Shown here: piece after piece, positions 17,330 through 25,657 of the stretch
How positions within the stretch are numbered: position 1 is the first letter of the stretch
How the letters are laid out: every line of letters begins with the position of its first letter
DNA from: Pedobacter endophyticus
Lineage (GTDB): Bacteria > Bacteroidota > Bacteroidia > Sphingobacteriales > Sphingobacteriaceae
Direction: 5' to 3'
Length of the DNA: 64,000 nucleotides
NCBI RefSeq assembly: GCF_015679185.1
Contig: NZ_CP064939.1
Coordinates: 186,001-250,000, forward strand
The notes under the pieces: generated by a model
The model's input: the letters and a program-made list of their open reading frames with translations, nothing else
Told to the model about the DNA's origin: nothing
Database searches by the model: none
Program-made: the position numbers and the translations under genes

Positions 17330-18235
17330 ATGAAATTTGAAGTTACAATTCTCGGAAGCAGTTCGGCAACTCCAGTATTCAATCGGAATCCGTCGGCACA
17401 GCTGTTAAATTGTAACGAAAAATACTATTTAATCGATTGTGGCGAAGGTACTCAGCAGCAATTGGCAAGATATAACCTAAAAGCCGCCAGAATCGATCAT
17501 GTTTTTATAAGTCATTTACATGGCGATCATTACTTTGGTCTGATCGGACTCCTTTCAAGCCTGCATCTGAATGGCAGGAGTAAGCCGATGCAAATTTTCG
17601 GGCCTGCACCGTTGTTGGAGATTCTTGAAATTCAGTTTAAATATTCAGACACAGTTTTAAAGTATCCGATCGAGTTCTTCCCAATTGAAGCCGATGAACC
17701 GAAACAGATCTTTGAAAATCAAGACTTAATTGTTAGAACGGTAGTGTTAAACCACCGTATTCCGACAACGGGCTTTATTTTTCAGCAAAAGCAACGACAA
17801 AGAAAACTGATCAAGGAAAAAACAGACGAAGTTCCAATGGCTTATTACAGTGCCCTAAAAAAAGGCATGGATGTAGAAATGCCTGATGGGAAGATACTAA
17901 GAAGTGAGGATTATACCTTACCGCCAGACCCACCGAGGTGCTATGCCTACTGTTCTGACACGCGATTTGATGAACGATATTTTCCTTACATCAAGGATTG
18001 CGACACACTCTATCATGAAGCAACTTTTATGCATGAGCTTTTAGATCGTGCAAACGAAACACATCATACTACAGCTTTGCAGGCTGCTGAAGTGGCAAAG
18101 ATTAATGGAGCTAAAAAACTATTAATCGGTCATTTTTCTTCACGTTATAAAACCCTCCAAATGCTTTTAGATGAAGCGCAATCTGTGTTCGAAAACACCG
18201 AACTCGCAGTTGAAGGCAGAACCTTTCATTTGTAA
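17330..18235 (+). CDS. rnz: Ribonuclease Z
   Basis: RNase Z trims the 3' end of tRNA precursors. The 301-residue protein is of the short bacterial type, a metallo-beta-lactamase fold with GSSSATPVFNRNPSAQLLN at the start, the zinc motif HLHGDH in FISHLHGDHYFGLIGLL, YCSDTRF and the C-terminal HxH-type ligands in NETHHTTALQAAEVA and GHFSSRY. ATG start, complete. It is preceded by a terminator and followed by a 606-base repeat-filled gap. Confidence 0.96.
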   Translation: MKFEVTILGSSSATPVFNRNPSAQLLNCNEKYYLIDCGEGTQQQLARYNLKAARIDHVFISHLHGDHYFGLIGLLSSLHLNGRSKPMQIFGPAPLLEILEIQFKYSDTVLKYPIEFFPIEADEPKQIFENQDLIVRTVVLNHRIPTTGFIFQQKQRQRKLIKEKTDEVPMAYYSALKKGMDVEMPDGKILRSEDYTLPPDPPRCYAYCSDTRFDERYFPYIKDCDTLYHEATFMHELLDRANETHHTTALQAAEVAKINGAKKLLIGHFSSRYKTLQMLLDEAQSVFENTELAVEGRTFHL

Positions 18236-18386
18236 TTAATTTAAGATCATTGTCAGTGCGAGTGAATCGTCATTGCCGTATACTGGCGCAAGCGTCTCGG
18301 CTTGTGCCTAATTCAACCCATTAATTTAATATACGTCGTAGCGAGACGCTACGACGAGTAGCGGTTAAGGATAAAATTAAAAATAT

Positions 18387-18470
18387 TGTCATCCTGAGCG
18401 GAGTCGAAGGACAGATATTTTTTGTTTTATCCTATAGAAAGGGTCTTCGACTCCGCTCAGACTGACAATT
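18387..18470. repeat. Dispersed repeat family D (GTCATCCTGAGCGGAGTCGAAGG)
   Basis: TTGTCATCCTGAGCGGAGTC with GAAGGA is matched by the inverted arm GGTCTTCGACTCCGCTCAGA with CTGACAAT, giving a long stem around an AT-rich loop. Other arms of this family: 10586-10622, 15797-15831, 28803-28834 and 56046-56075. The preceding 18250-18370 holds GTCATTGCC and GAGACGCTACGACGAG units. Confidence 0.85.
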
Positions 18471-18540
18471 GACAAGCCTAACTTAATAGCATTGGAGACG
18501 CTACGACGAGTGGCGGGCTATCGGATTCGCCTTGCGTTTC

Positions 18541-18686
18541 ATAACCTCTCCCTATCAACGTTCGGGTTAAGAGCAATGCCTTTGCTTTCCCTCTCCTCGA
18601 GGAGGACCTGTCCCGACTTTTCGGGAGGGATGTACAGACAGAGAAAAAACCACCGCCATTAAAAGGGAGAGGTTTAAGGTGCCAAA
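18541..18686. repeat. Long dispersed repeat family F, inverted relative to 48631-48757
   Basis: The element runs from AACCTCTCCCTATCAACGTT to AAAAGGGAGAGGTTTAAGG and is the reverse complement of 48631-48757 over nearly its whole length, including GCCTTTGCTTTCCCTCTCC, TGTACAGACAG and ACCACCGCCATT. This copy carries about 22 extra bases (ACCTGTCCCGACTTTTCGGG region) in the middle. Its own ends (CCTCTCCC / GGGAGAGG) are inverted. Confidence 0.88.
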
Positions 18687-18708
18687 TAAATACTTCGCTT
18701 TAGAAAAC

Positions 18709-18755
18709 TCATCCGATGAATAATAGGCGTGTTGCACATTATTCATCGGATGACT
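18709..18755. repeat. Hairpin repeat family E, copy 2
   Basis: TCATCCGATGAATA and TATTCATCGGATGA form a 14-bp stem around a 19-base loop with GGCGTGTTGC; arms are shared with 2970-3019 and 27052-27098. Confidence 0.85.
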
Positions 18756-18786
18756 AAGAACTCCAATGAAACCTCCTCCCACACAA

Positions 18787-18818
18787 AAAAAGCTTTGGAA
18801 TCTTATTTCCAAAGCTTT
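18787..18818 (-). terminator. Intrinsic terminator of the minus-strand MCE gene
   Basis: Read on the minus strand, AAAGCTTTGGAA pairs with TTCCAAAGCTTT around a 6-base loop and is followed by a T run. It lies 24 bases past the stop of the MlaD-like gene. Confidence 0.88.
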
Positions 18819-18841
18819 CAGTTTTATAACAAGTTGCTTAA

Positions 18842-19795
18842 CTATTTATCTCTATTTTTAGCTCCTCCAAATATTGAGAAGTGAACATAACGCCATGGAT
18901 TGGCTTTCAAGTCGATCATTAAGGCGTCTAAGTTTTTAGAAGCATTATCCAGGTTGTTGTACATTTTGTCATCGTTCAACAACAAACCTAAACTTCCCTT
19001 GCCCGATTTAACTCCAGCAATTACACTTTGTAAGTCGGCAATGGCATTGTTCGCATTATCGAGGGTTTGTTTAAAGTTGGCCGCGGCAAATTTATCAGTT
19101 ACGGTATTAATATTTGTTAAAATGGCGGTTATTTTCTGGTTGTTATTATTCAAGTTTGCAGTAATACCTTCTACATTTTTAAGGATGCCTTCAATACGTG
19201 CACTTTCTGAGCCAACTAAACCATCAACCTTTTTAGAGGTATTTTCTAACGAAGCCAAAGTTCCGGCAATACTGTTAAAACTCTTGTCTATATTCTTCTG
19301 GAAATTTGGATTCAAAATTGAATTCACACTGCTTAAAATCGAATCCATTTTGCCGATAATCAATTGTGCTTTCTTCTGTACGGGCTCAACCTGCTCCATT
19401 AAACCTTTCTCTACATTGGCGTTTAACATAAAGCCGTCTTCTGCCATCTTTTTCGAATTTCCCAACGACATTACAATCGCCTTGCTTCCTAAAAGATCCG
19501 TTCCCTCTAAACGTGCAATACTATTTTCAGGAATGTCATATTTACTGTTAATGCTTAAAGTAGCCAAAATAGTTCCTCCGGGCTCGAGCTGTAAGGCCTT
19601 TACGCGGCCAATTTGGTATCCGTTTATCAGTACAGGCTTAGACACTGTTAAACCGTCAACCCGGGTATAGCGGGCAAATAATTCGGTTTCGCTTGAAAAA
19701 ATGGAATTACCCTTTAAAAAGTTATAACCAATAATTAACAAAGCAATGGCAAATGCGGCTAAAATACCAACTTTGGTTTCGTTCTTAATCTTCAT
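18842..19795 (-). CDS. MlaD family (MCE domain) lipid-transport protein
   Basis: MCE proteins bind and carry lipids between the membranes of the envelope. The 317-residue protein has an N-terminal membrane anchor (ILAAFAIALLIIGYNFLKG, about 10-28), one MCE domain (about 38-115, with VDGLTVSKPVLINGYQIG and IARLEGTDLLGSKAIVM), then a long helical periplasmic region (about 130-300) rich in Asn and Leu. The arrangement matches MlaD homologues of Bacteroidota. No MlaE permease or MlaF ATPase lies next to it in this window; two amidase genes lie upstream in the same direction. Confidence 0.92.
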   Translation of the reverse strand: MKIKNETKVGILAAFAIALLIIGYNFLKGNSIFSSETELFARYTRVDGLTVSKPVLINGYQIGRVKALQLEPGGTILATLSINSKYDIPENSIARLEGTDLLGSKAIVMSLGNSKKMAEDGFMLNANVEKGLMEQVEPVQKKAQLIIGKMDSILSSVNSILNPNFQKNIDKSFNSIAGTLASLENTSKKVDGLVGSESARIEGILKNVEGITANLNNNNQKITAILTNINTVTDKFAAANFKQTLDNANNAIADLQSVIAGVKSGKGSLGLLLNDDKMYNNLDNASKNLDALMIDLKANPWRYVHFSIFGGAKNRDK

Positions 19796-19976
19796 GAGTG
19801 TTTTAATTTAATGGCTAAAAGCAATAAACCGTAAGCTATTACTTATTTGAGCGTATGTTGTTTTTTGATGCTTAAATCTAATAATTATTAAATAAATACA
19901 AACATCGTATATTTTGTTTGGTAATCCGTATGATTATTTTGTTTTGCTTAGATTCCTTTATCATTAATGGTGCCAG

Positions 19977-20750
19977 TTATTTTATTTCAACGTTCTTTTT
20001 ATACGTTTTAATGGCTGCTAAAATCGAATTTGCAATTTCATTTTGCCCGTCTGCCGAGTTGATGTATCGTTCCTCTTCGGTATTCGAAATAAAACCTACT
20101 TCCGTTAAAATGGCCGGCATGCCACATCGTTGCAGCACCAGCACCCCTTGCTCTTTCACACCACGGCTCGAGCGCTTATCGCGACTGATGTAAGCGTTTT
20201 GTATCAGCTTGGCAAATTTAATGCTTTTATCCCGAAACGTGTTCTTTAATAATGATAAAAGGATAAACGAACTCGGATTATTGGGATCGTAACCGTCGTA
20301 TTTGCTTTTATAGTTCTTTTCGAGCTTGATATCGGCATTTTCCCTAATGGCAGCATCTTGTTCTTTTAACCGGTGCGAACCTGCAACCAAAGTTTCTGTC
20401 CCTTTCACGTGCTTATTGCCCGGAGGCATCGAATTGCAATGGATAGAGATGAACAGATCTGCGTTGGCTTCATTCGCTATTTCCGCCCTTCGGTATAAAT
20501 CCACATCGACATCCGTTTTGCGGGTATAAATGATTTTCACATCAGGCATGGCATCCTTAATTTTTTCGCCAAGCTTTAATCCAACCTTTAATGCTACATC
20601 CTTTTCTTTAGAAGTTTTGCCGAGGGCACCAGGTTTTCTGCCGCCATGTCCCGGGTCGATCACAATCGTGGTGATTTTGTAACCTTGAGCAGCTAAATTC
20701 TGTACAGAGAGCGATAATACAAGTGCAACTAATAATAATTTGATCTTCAT
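19977..20750 (-). CDS. N-acetylmuramoyl-L-alanine amidase (Amidase_3), copy 2
   Basis: This is a periplasmic zinc amidase that cleaves the stem peptide from peptidoglycan. The 257 residues comprise a signal peptide (LLLVALVLSLSVQNLAAQG) and an Amidase_3 domain with zinc ligands in VIDPGHGGRKPG (His), SKEKDVALKVG (Glu) and FISIHCNSMP (His) and the catalytic Glu in ILTEVGFISN. It lies 10 bases after the upstream amidase and is clearly its paralogue, so the pair arose by tandem duplication. Compared with the other copy it lacks the inserted basic segment after the second His. Confidence 0.94.
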   Translation of the reverse strand: MKIKLLLVALVLSLSVQNLAAQGYKITTIVIDPGHGGRKPGALGKTSKEKDVALKVGLKLGEKIKDAMPDVKIIYTRKTDVDVDLYRRAEIANEANADLFISIHCNSMPPGNKHVKGTETLVAGSHRLKEQDAAIRENADIKLEKNYKSKYDGYDPNNPSSFILLSLLKNTFRDKSIKFAKLIQNAYISRDKRSSRGVKEQGVLVLQRCGMPAILTEVGFISNTEEERYINSADGQNEIANSILAAIKTYKKNVEIK

Positions 20751-20760
20751 TTAAAGCTAT

Positions 20761-21621
20761 TTAGAAAGAGGTCTCTGCAATGCGTTTATAATTTTTAATG
20801 GCCTTGATAATTCCGCTTACAATTTCATCCTGCCCTTCAGGCGAGTTCATATAATTTTCTTCATCGGGATTACTGATAAAACCGATTTCAGTTAAAACGG
20901 CTGGCATAGAAGCCCTCGCCAATACCGCCAGGCTTTTTTCTTGCACACCACGATTAATTCTGCCATTGTTGATGTATTCTTGTTGCAGCATCGAAGCGAA
21001 TTTTAAACTCCGTTCGCGGTTCGTTTGTTTCATTAGCGAAAGCATAATGTCGTTCTCTGGCGTGTTCGCAATAAAGCCTTCGTAGTTTTTCTGATAATTA
21101 TCTTCTAAAAACATCGCCGCGTTCTCTCTTTTGATTACTTCGTCTTGTTCGCCCAACCGGCCTGTACCCGATACAAAAGTCTCCGTTCCCCGGGTCGAAG
21201 TGCTTTTAGAGGTTACAGTTTTATAAACGGGCACCTTTCTACCACGTACTTTTTTATAATAACTTACCACGCGGCTGCTACGAACCGGCATATCATTTAA
21301 GTGTATGGAGATAAACAAATCGGCTTTAGCCTCGTTAGCGATATTGATTCGCTCGTAAAGCGGAATAAAAACATCCGTTTGTCTCGTGTAAATCACTTTG
21401 ATATCTTTTAAGCTGTCTTGAAGCGCCTTGCCCAGATTCAGGGCAGTTTTTAAGGCAACATCTTTTTCTCTCGAATACAGACCGTGGGTGGCGCCATCTT
21501 TGCCTCCGTGACCAGCATCAATAACAATTGTTTTGATTTTGTATTGCGCAACGGCTTGATTATCAATGGTATTTAATAAGACTGAACAAATAATAAATGT
21601 TAAAATGGATTTAAGATACAT
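20761..21621 (-). CDS. N-acetylmuramoyl-L-alanine amidase (Amidase_3), copy 1
   Basis: This paralogue has a signal peptide (SILTFIICSVLLNTIDNQAV) and the same catalytic set: VIDAGHGGKDG, YSREKDVALKT, FISIHLNDMP and LTEIGFISNPDEENY. It carries an extra basic stretch (SYYKKVRGRKVPVYKTVTSK) between the second His and the conserved RGTETFVSG. The ATG at 21621 gives 286 residues and a normal signal peptide; an upstream TTG at 21687 would add 22 residues before the signal peptide. The gene is divergent from the LptD-like gene, with 74 bases between starts. Confidence 0.93.
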   Translation of the reverse strand: MYLKSILTFIICSVLLNTIDNQAVAQYKIKTIVIDAGHGGKDGATHGLYSREKDVALKTALNLGKALQDSLKDIKVIYTRQTDVFIPLYERINIANEAKADLFISIHLNDMPVRSSRVVSYYKKVRGRKVPVYKTVTSKSTSTRGTETFVSGTGRLGEQDEVIKRENAAMFLEDNYQKNYEGFIANTPENDIMLSLMKQTNRERSLKFASMLQQEYINNGRINRGVQEKSLAVLARASMPAVLTEIGFISNPDEENYMNSPEGQDEIVSGIIKAIKNYKRIAETSF

Positions 21622-21695
21622 CAATGGTATATTTTTCACTAATTTTGAACGTTTTTGATTAAACATTTGTGCAAAAATAACATTCAAATACGAAT

Positions 21696-24353
21696 TTGAA
21701 ACTTCTTAAGAGCTCTATTTTACTAATTCCTGTCATTTTATTAACACTTGGTGTTAGTAAAGCTAACGCAATTTCTAACATTTCATTACAGCAAATTATT
21801 CAACAAGACACAACCAAGAAGGATACAACAAAGACCGGAGGGAAGAATAATAGCAGTCTTGATCAGAAAGTTGAATACAAAGCGAAGGATTCTGTAAAAT
21901 TTAGTAAAGACAAAAGCATTGTCTATCTGTATGGAAATGCGAGGGTTATCTATGGCGACTTCGAGCTGGATGCAGAATACATTAAATACGATCAGAAAAA
22001 CAGCACAATTTTTGCCAAGGGTTTGAACGATCCTAAAACCGGAAGATATGCCGGCAGGCCAATTTTTAAATCGGGTACGGAAGGCACCGCAATTGCCGAT
22101 TCGATATTTTATAACGCTACAACCACAAGAGCTAAAGTTTATGGCGTTTTTTCTGAGCAGGAGGGCGGATTTTTATCTGGCGGGCAAAGTAAAAAGCAAA
22201 TAGACGACGAGGTACACGTTAAAAATGTGATGTACAGCACCTGTAATTTGCCACATCCACATTTTGGCTTAATGATATCGAAAGGGGTGGTTACCGAGAA
22301 GCAGGTGATTACCGGTCCTGTTTACATGATTATTGAAGATATTCCAACTCCATTTGCACTTCCCTTTGCCTTTTTCCCCAAACCGAACAAGCGTACTTCG
22401 GGCTTTATTTTGCCTACGCCGGGTGAGGATGCAACACGGGGATTTTTCTTACAAAACGGTGGCTATTATCTCGGTTTAAACGATTACTGGGATGCCCGGT
22501 TTCAGGGGTCTATTTACACCAACGGATCATACGAAACGAGCTTGCTGAGTAATTACACCAAGCGATATAAATACAGCGGGAACATCAATTTGGCCTATGC
22601 AAGCTTTAAAGATGGTCTTGAGGGAACGGAGGCATTTGCAAATCCTACAAAGAACTTTAGCATTGCCTGGAGCCACAGCCAAAACGCAAACGCCAATCCC
22701 GGAACAACCTTTAGCGCACAGGTAAGGCTGGTTTCAACAGGCCGAAACGGTTATTATAAGAATACTGCAGCAGGAACAACTTACGATATTAATGCCATTG
22801 CCACCAGTACCACAAGTAGTGGTATCAACTATGCAAAGGCCTATGCGAACGGAATGAACTTTTCGTTGGGTGCCTCGAGTGATCAAACAATTAGTTCAGG
22901 CGCAATTTCCGTTCGTTTACCAGAAATGACATTCAACGTGCCCACATTTAATCCTTTCGATTCGAAAACCCGCGTTAATGAGCAGAAATGGTATCAGAAA
23001 ATTACCGTTGGTTACAGTTTGCAGGGTACAAACAGGATCGATACTTACGACAGTATTTTATTTAGCAACGATGGTTTGAAGCGATTGAGGAGCGGTTTTG
23101 CCCACAACATTCCCATAAACATGTCGTTTACCGCACTTAAATACCTCAACTTTAGCCTGGGTGGTACATATAACGAGGTTTGGAACTTTCAGCACATTAA
23201 CAGAACCTACACTTCGTTTGCCGATAATACCTACACATTTAGAGAAGATACGTTAAGCGGATTTAGACGGGCTGGCAGTTACAACCTTTCTACAAGCATG
23301 TCGACCAAGATTTATGGCCGTAGGGATTTTAATCCTGCCGGCAAAATACAGGCCATGCGCCATGTGATTACACCAAGTGTTTCGTTCTCTTATTCTCCCG
23401 ATTTCACCAAAGCGGGTTCAGGGCCCTTTAATGCTGCTGTAGATCAAAATGGAAGCCGAATTACAACCAATGGCATTCCCATCACCTATTCTATTTTCGA
23501 AGGTATGGCCCAACCCGGGTCATTCGGTGGGCCCAGCGCCTCCATCGGGTTTGGCGTAGATAACACGGTGGAACTGAAAGTCCGATCGAAAGGAGATACC
23601 ACAGGCACCGGATCCAAAAAGATTCCGATTATTCAGGGTTTGAGCTTCAACGGATCGTATAATTTTCTGGCAACTTCTTACAAATTATCAACCATTGGCT
23701 TCAGCGGCCGATCGCAGTTTACCGACAAATTGGGAATCAACTACAACGGAACATTTGATCCGTATGCACTTGGGCTCGATACGCTGGGTACAGGCCGTTT
23801 GATCAGAAGAGATAGATATTTCTTTCAAGAAGGTAAAATTCTTCCACGCCTTACAAACTTCGGTTTTTCTTTCGATTACAGCTTAAATCCCGAGGCCTTG
23901 AAGCGAAAGAACGAAGTAAACGATAAACTGGGTGATGCAGCAAATAAAAAGGGCTTAAACGATATCCAGTCAGAACAACTTGCCGCAATCAGCCGCGATC
24001 CTAACGCCTTTGTCGATTTTAATATTCCATGGAATTTTTCAATTGCCTATAGTTTTCAATACACCAACGACGGCAACAATACCGTACTTTCTAATACGCT
24101 GAATTTTAATGGCGATGTTAACTTAACGCCCAAGTGGAAAGTTACCTTTAACTCGGGTTTCGATTTCAGAACCAGTAGTTTAACGCCAATGAACCTGGCA
24201 ATTTATCGCGATTTGCACTGCTGGGACATGAGCGTAAACTGGGTGCCTTACGGGGCTTACAAAAGTTATTCGATTACCATAAAAGTTAAGGCATCGATAT
24301 TACAGGATTTGAAATTGAGCAAAAGACAAGGTTATTACAGTACCTATCAGTAA
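21696..24353 (+). CDS. OstA/LptD-like outer-membrane protein
   Basis: LptD-type proteins place lipopolysaccharide in the outer leaflet. The 885-residue protein has a signal peptide (ILLIPVILLTLGVSKANA), an OstA-like jellyroll (about 55-130, KSIVYLYGNARVIYGDFELD), a conserved segment with FALPFAFFPKPNKRTSGFIL (about 215-235), then a large beta barrel rich in aromatic and Gly residues. The start is TTG at 21696; no ATG precedes it in frame. Bacteroidota often carry several such proteins, so whether this is the true LptD is open. cinA starts 3 bases after its stop. Confidence 0.88.
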   Translation: MKLLKSSILLIPVILLTLGVSKANAISNISLQQIIQQDTTKKDTTKTGGKNNSSLDQKVEYKAKDSVKFSKDKSIVYLYGNARVIYGDFELDAEYIKYDQKNSTIFAKGLNDPKTGRYAGRPIFKSGTEGTAIADSIFYNATTTRAKVYGVFSEQEGGFLSGGQSKKQIDDEVHVKNVMYSTCNLPHPHFGLMISKGVVTEKQVITGPVYMIIEDIPTPFALPFAFFPKPNKRTSGFILPTPGEDATRGFFLQNGGYYLGLNDYWDARFQGSIYTNGSYETSLLSNYTKRYKYSGNINLAYASFKDGLEGTEAFANPTKNFSIAWSHSQNANANPGTTFSAQVRLVSTGRNGYYKNTAAGTTYDINAIATSTTSSGINYAKAYANGMNFSLGASSDQTISSGAISVRLPEMTFNVPTFNPFDSKTRVNEQKWYQKITVGYSLQGTNRIDTYDSILFSNDGLKRLRSGFAHNIPINMSFTALKYLNFSLGGTYNEVWNFQHINRTYTSFADNTYTFREDTLSGFRRAGSYNLSTSMSTKIYGRRDFNPAGKIQAMRHVITPSVSFSYSPDFTKAGSGPFNAAVDQNGSRITTNGIPITYSIFEGMAQPGSFGGPSASIGFGVDNTVELKVRSKGDTTGTGSKKIPIIQGLSFNGSYNFLATSYKLSTIGFSGRSQFTDKLGINYNGTFDPYALGLDTLGTGRLIRRDRYFFQEGKILPRLTNFGFSFDYSLNPEALKRKNEVNDKLGDAANKKGLNDIQSEQLAAISRDPNAFVDFNIPWNFSIAYSFQYTNDGNNTVLSNTLNFNGDVNLTPKWKVTFNSGFDFRTSSLTPMNLAIYRDLHCWDMSVNWVPYGAYKSYSITIKVKASILQDLKLSKRQGYYSTYQ

Positions 24354-24356
24354 ATT

Positions 24357-25601
24357 ATGCTAGCTGAAATCATAACCATAGGCGATGAGATTCTTATTGG
24401 TCAAATCGTCGACACCAATTCTGCCTGGATGGCAAACCAGTTGAATTTGATCGGAGTTTCTGTTAAACAGGTTACCTCGGTTTCTGACGATGAGGCACAT
24501 ATTTTACAGACCCTCAAAGATGCGGAACAGCGTGCCGATATCATTTTAATAACCGGAGGCCTGGGCCCTACAAAAGATGATATCACCAAGAAAACGCTGG
24601 CCAAATACTTTGGAATGGGCTTTCGCAGAGATGAAGCAGCACTGGAAATGGTGCGCCAGATTTTCGAAAAATACAAACGACCATTGATTGATATTAACAT
24701 GCAGCAGGCCGATGTGCCCGATGGCTGCGAGGTTATTGTAAATCGGAATGGAACCGCACCTTGTATGTGGTTTGAGCAAAACGACAAAATTTTTGTTTCG
24801 ATGCCTGGTGTACCTTACGAAATGATGTACCTGATGGACGATGAAATTTTGCCCAGAATCAAATCTCGACTCAAATTGCCGTCCATCATTCATAAAACCA
24901 TTTTAACGGCCAACATCGGCGAATCGTTCCTTGCAAAAGAAATTGAAGAGGTAGAAGACCGCTTGCCCGCCCACATTAAACTGGCTTATTTACCCAAGCT
25001 GGGGCAGGTGCGTTTGCGCTTATCGGCCAAAGGCGAAGATGAATTGACCTTAAGGGCAGAGGTTGAGGTTTACGCAAAGGCGATCATCGCAAAGGTCGAC
25101 AAATTTGTAGTGATTGATGAAGACATTCCACTCGAAAAGGCCATTTTAAATGTAATGAAAGAGCGAGGTTTAACCTTATCTACCGCCGAAAGCTGCACCG
25201 GAGGCTATATTGCCCATTTAATTACACAACATCCTGGCTGTTCATCAGTTTATTGGGGCGGGGCAGTAGCTTACGCCTACGAGTTGAAAGCATCCATTTT
25301 AGGGGTAAACGAAAAAACACTGGCCACATTCGGCGCCGTAAGCGAAGAAACGGTTACAGAAATGGCCGAAGGTGCCGTTAAGCACTTTAAAACCGATTAT
25401 GCTATTGCAGTAAGCGGAATAGCAGGGCCCGATGGTGGCACGGAAGATAAGCCCGTGGGTACCGTATGGATCGCAGTTTCGTCGAAACACAAAACTGTTG
25501 CTAAAGTGTTTAATTTCAGCAACAAACGCATTCAAAATATCGAAAGATCGGCATCTGCAGCCCTTAATCTATTGTTAAATCTACTTAAAGAAGACCTTTA
25601 G
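24357..25601 (+). CDS. cinA: CinA: ADP-ribose pyrophosphatase / NMN deamidase-type protein
   Basis: CinA combines a molybdopterin-binding-like N-terminal domain (about 1-170, EIITIGDEILIGQIVDTNSA, LITGGLGPTKDDITKKTL) with a C-terminal PncC-type nicotinamide-mononucleotide deamidase (about 255-410, TAESCTGGYIAHLITQ, SGIAGPDGGTEDKPVGTVW). It recycles NMN and removes ADP-ribose in the NAD cycle. The 414 residues are the family's usual length. The gene is three bases from the LptD-like gene, so it is probably on that transcript. Confidence 0.95.
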   Translation: MLAEIITIGDEILIGQIVDTNSAWMANQLNLIGVSVKQVTSVSDDEAHILQTLKDAEQRADIILITGGLGPTKDDITKKTLAKYFGMGFRRDEAALEMVRQIFEKYKRPLIDINMQQADVPDGCEVIVNRNGTAPCMWFEQNDKIFVSMPGVPYEMMYLMDDEILPRIKSRLKLPSIIHKTILTANIGESFLAKEIEEVEDRLPAHIKLAYLPKLGQVRLRLSAKGEDELTLRAEVEVYAKAIIAKVDKFVVIDEDIPLEKAILNVMKERGLTLSTAESCTGGYIAHLITQHPGCSSVYWGGAVAYAYELKASILGVNEKTLATFGAVSEETVTEMAEGAVKHFKTDYAIAVSGIAGPDGGTEDKPVGTVWIAVSSKHKTVAKVFNFSNKRIQNIERSASAALNLLLNLLKEDL

Positions 25602-25616
25602 AACGAATAAAAACCG

Positions 25617-25624
25617 TATTTTTG
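25617..25624 (+). promoter_or_regulatory. Candidate -7 box for the E2 gene
   Basis: TATTTTTG is a perfect TAnnTTTG match 33 bases before the E2 ATG. The upstream -33 element is weak (TTT near 25597), so the call rests on the -7 box. Confidence 0.5.
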
Positions 25625-25657
25625 CTGCGTTACCAATACATAATACTGTAATTTAAT

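Noticed and set aside
18900..19670. 256-codon open frame opposite the MCE gene
   Set aside because: It is antisense to a well-supported MlaD homologue and shows no domain of its own.
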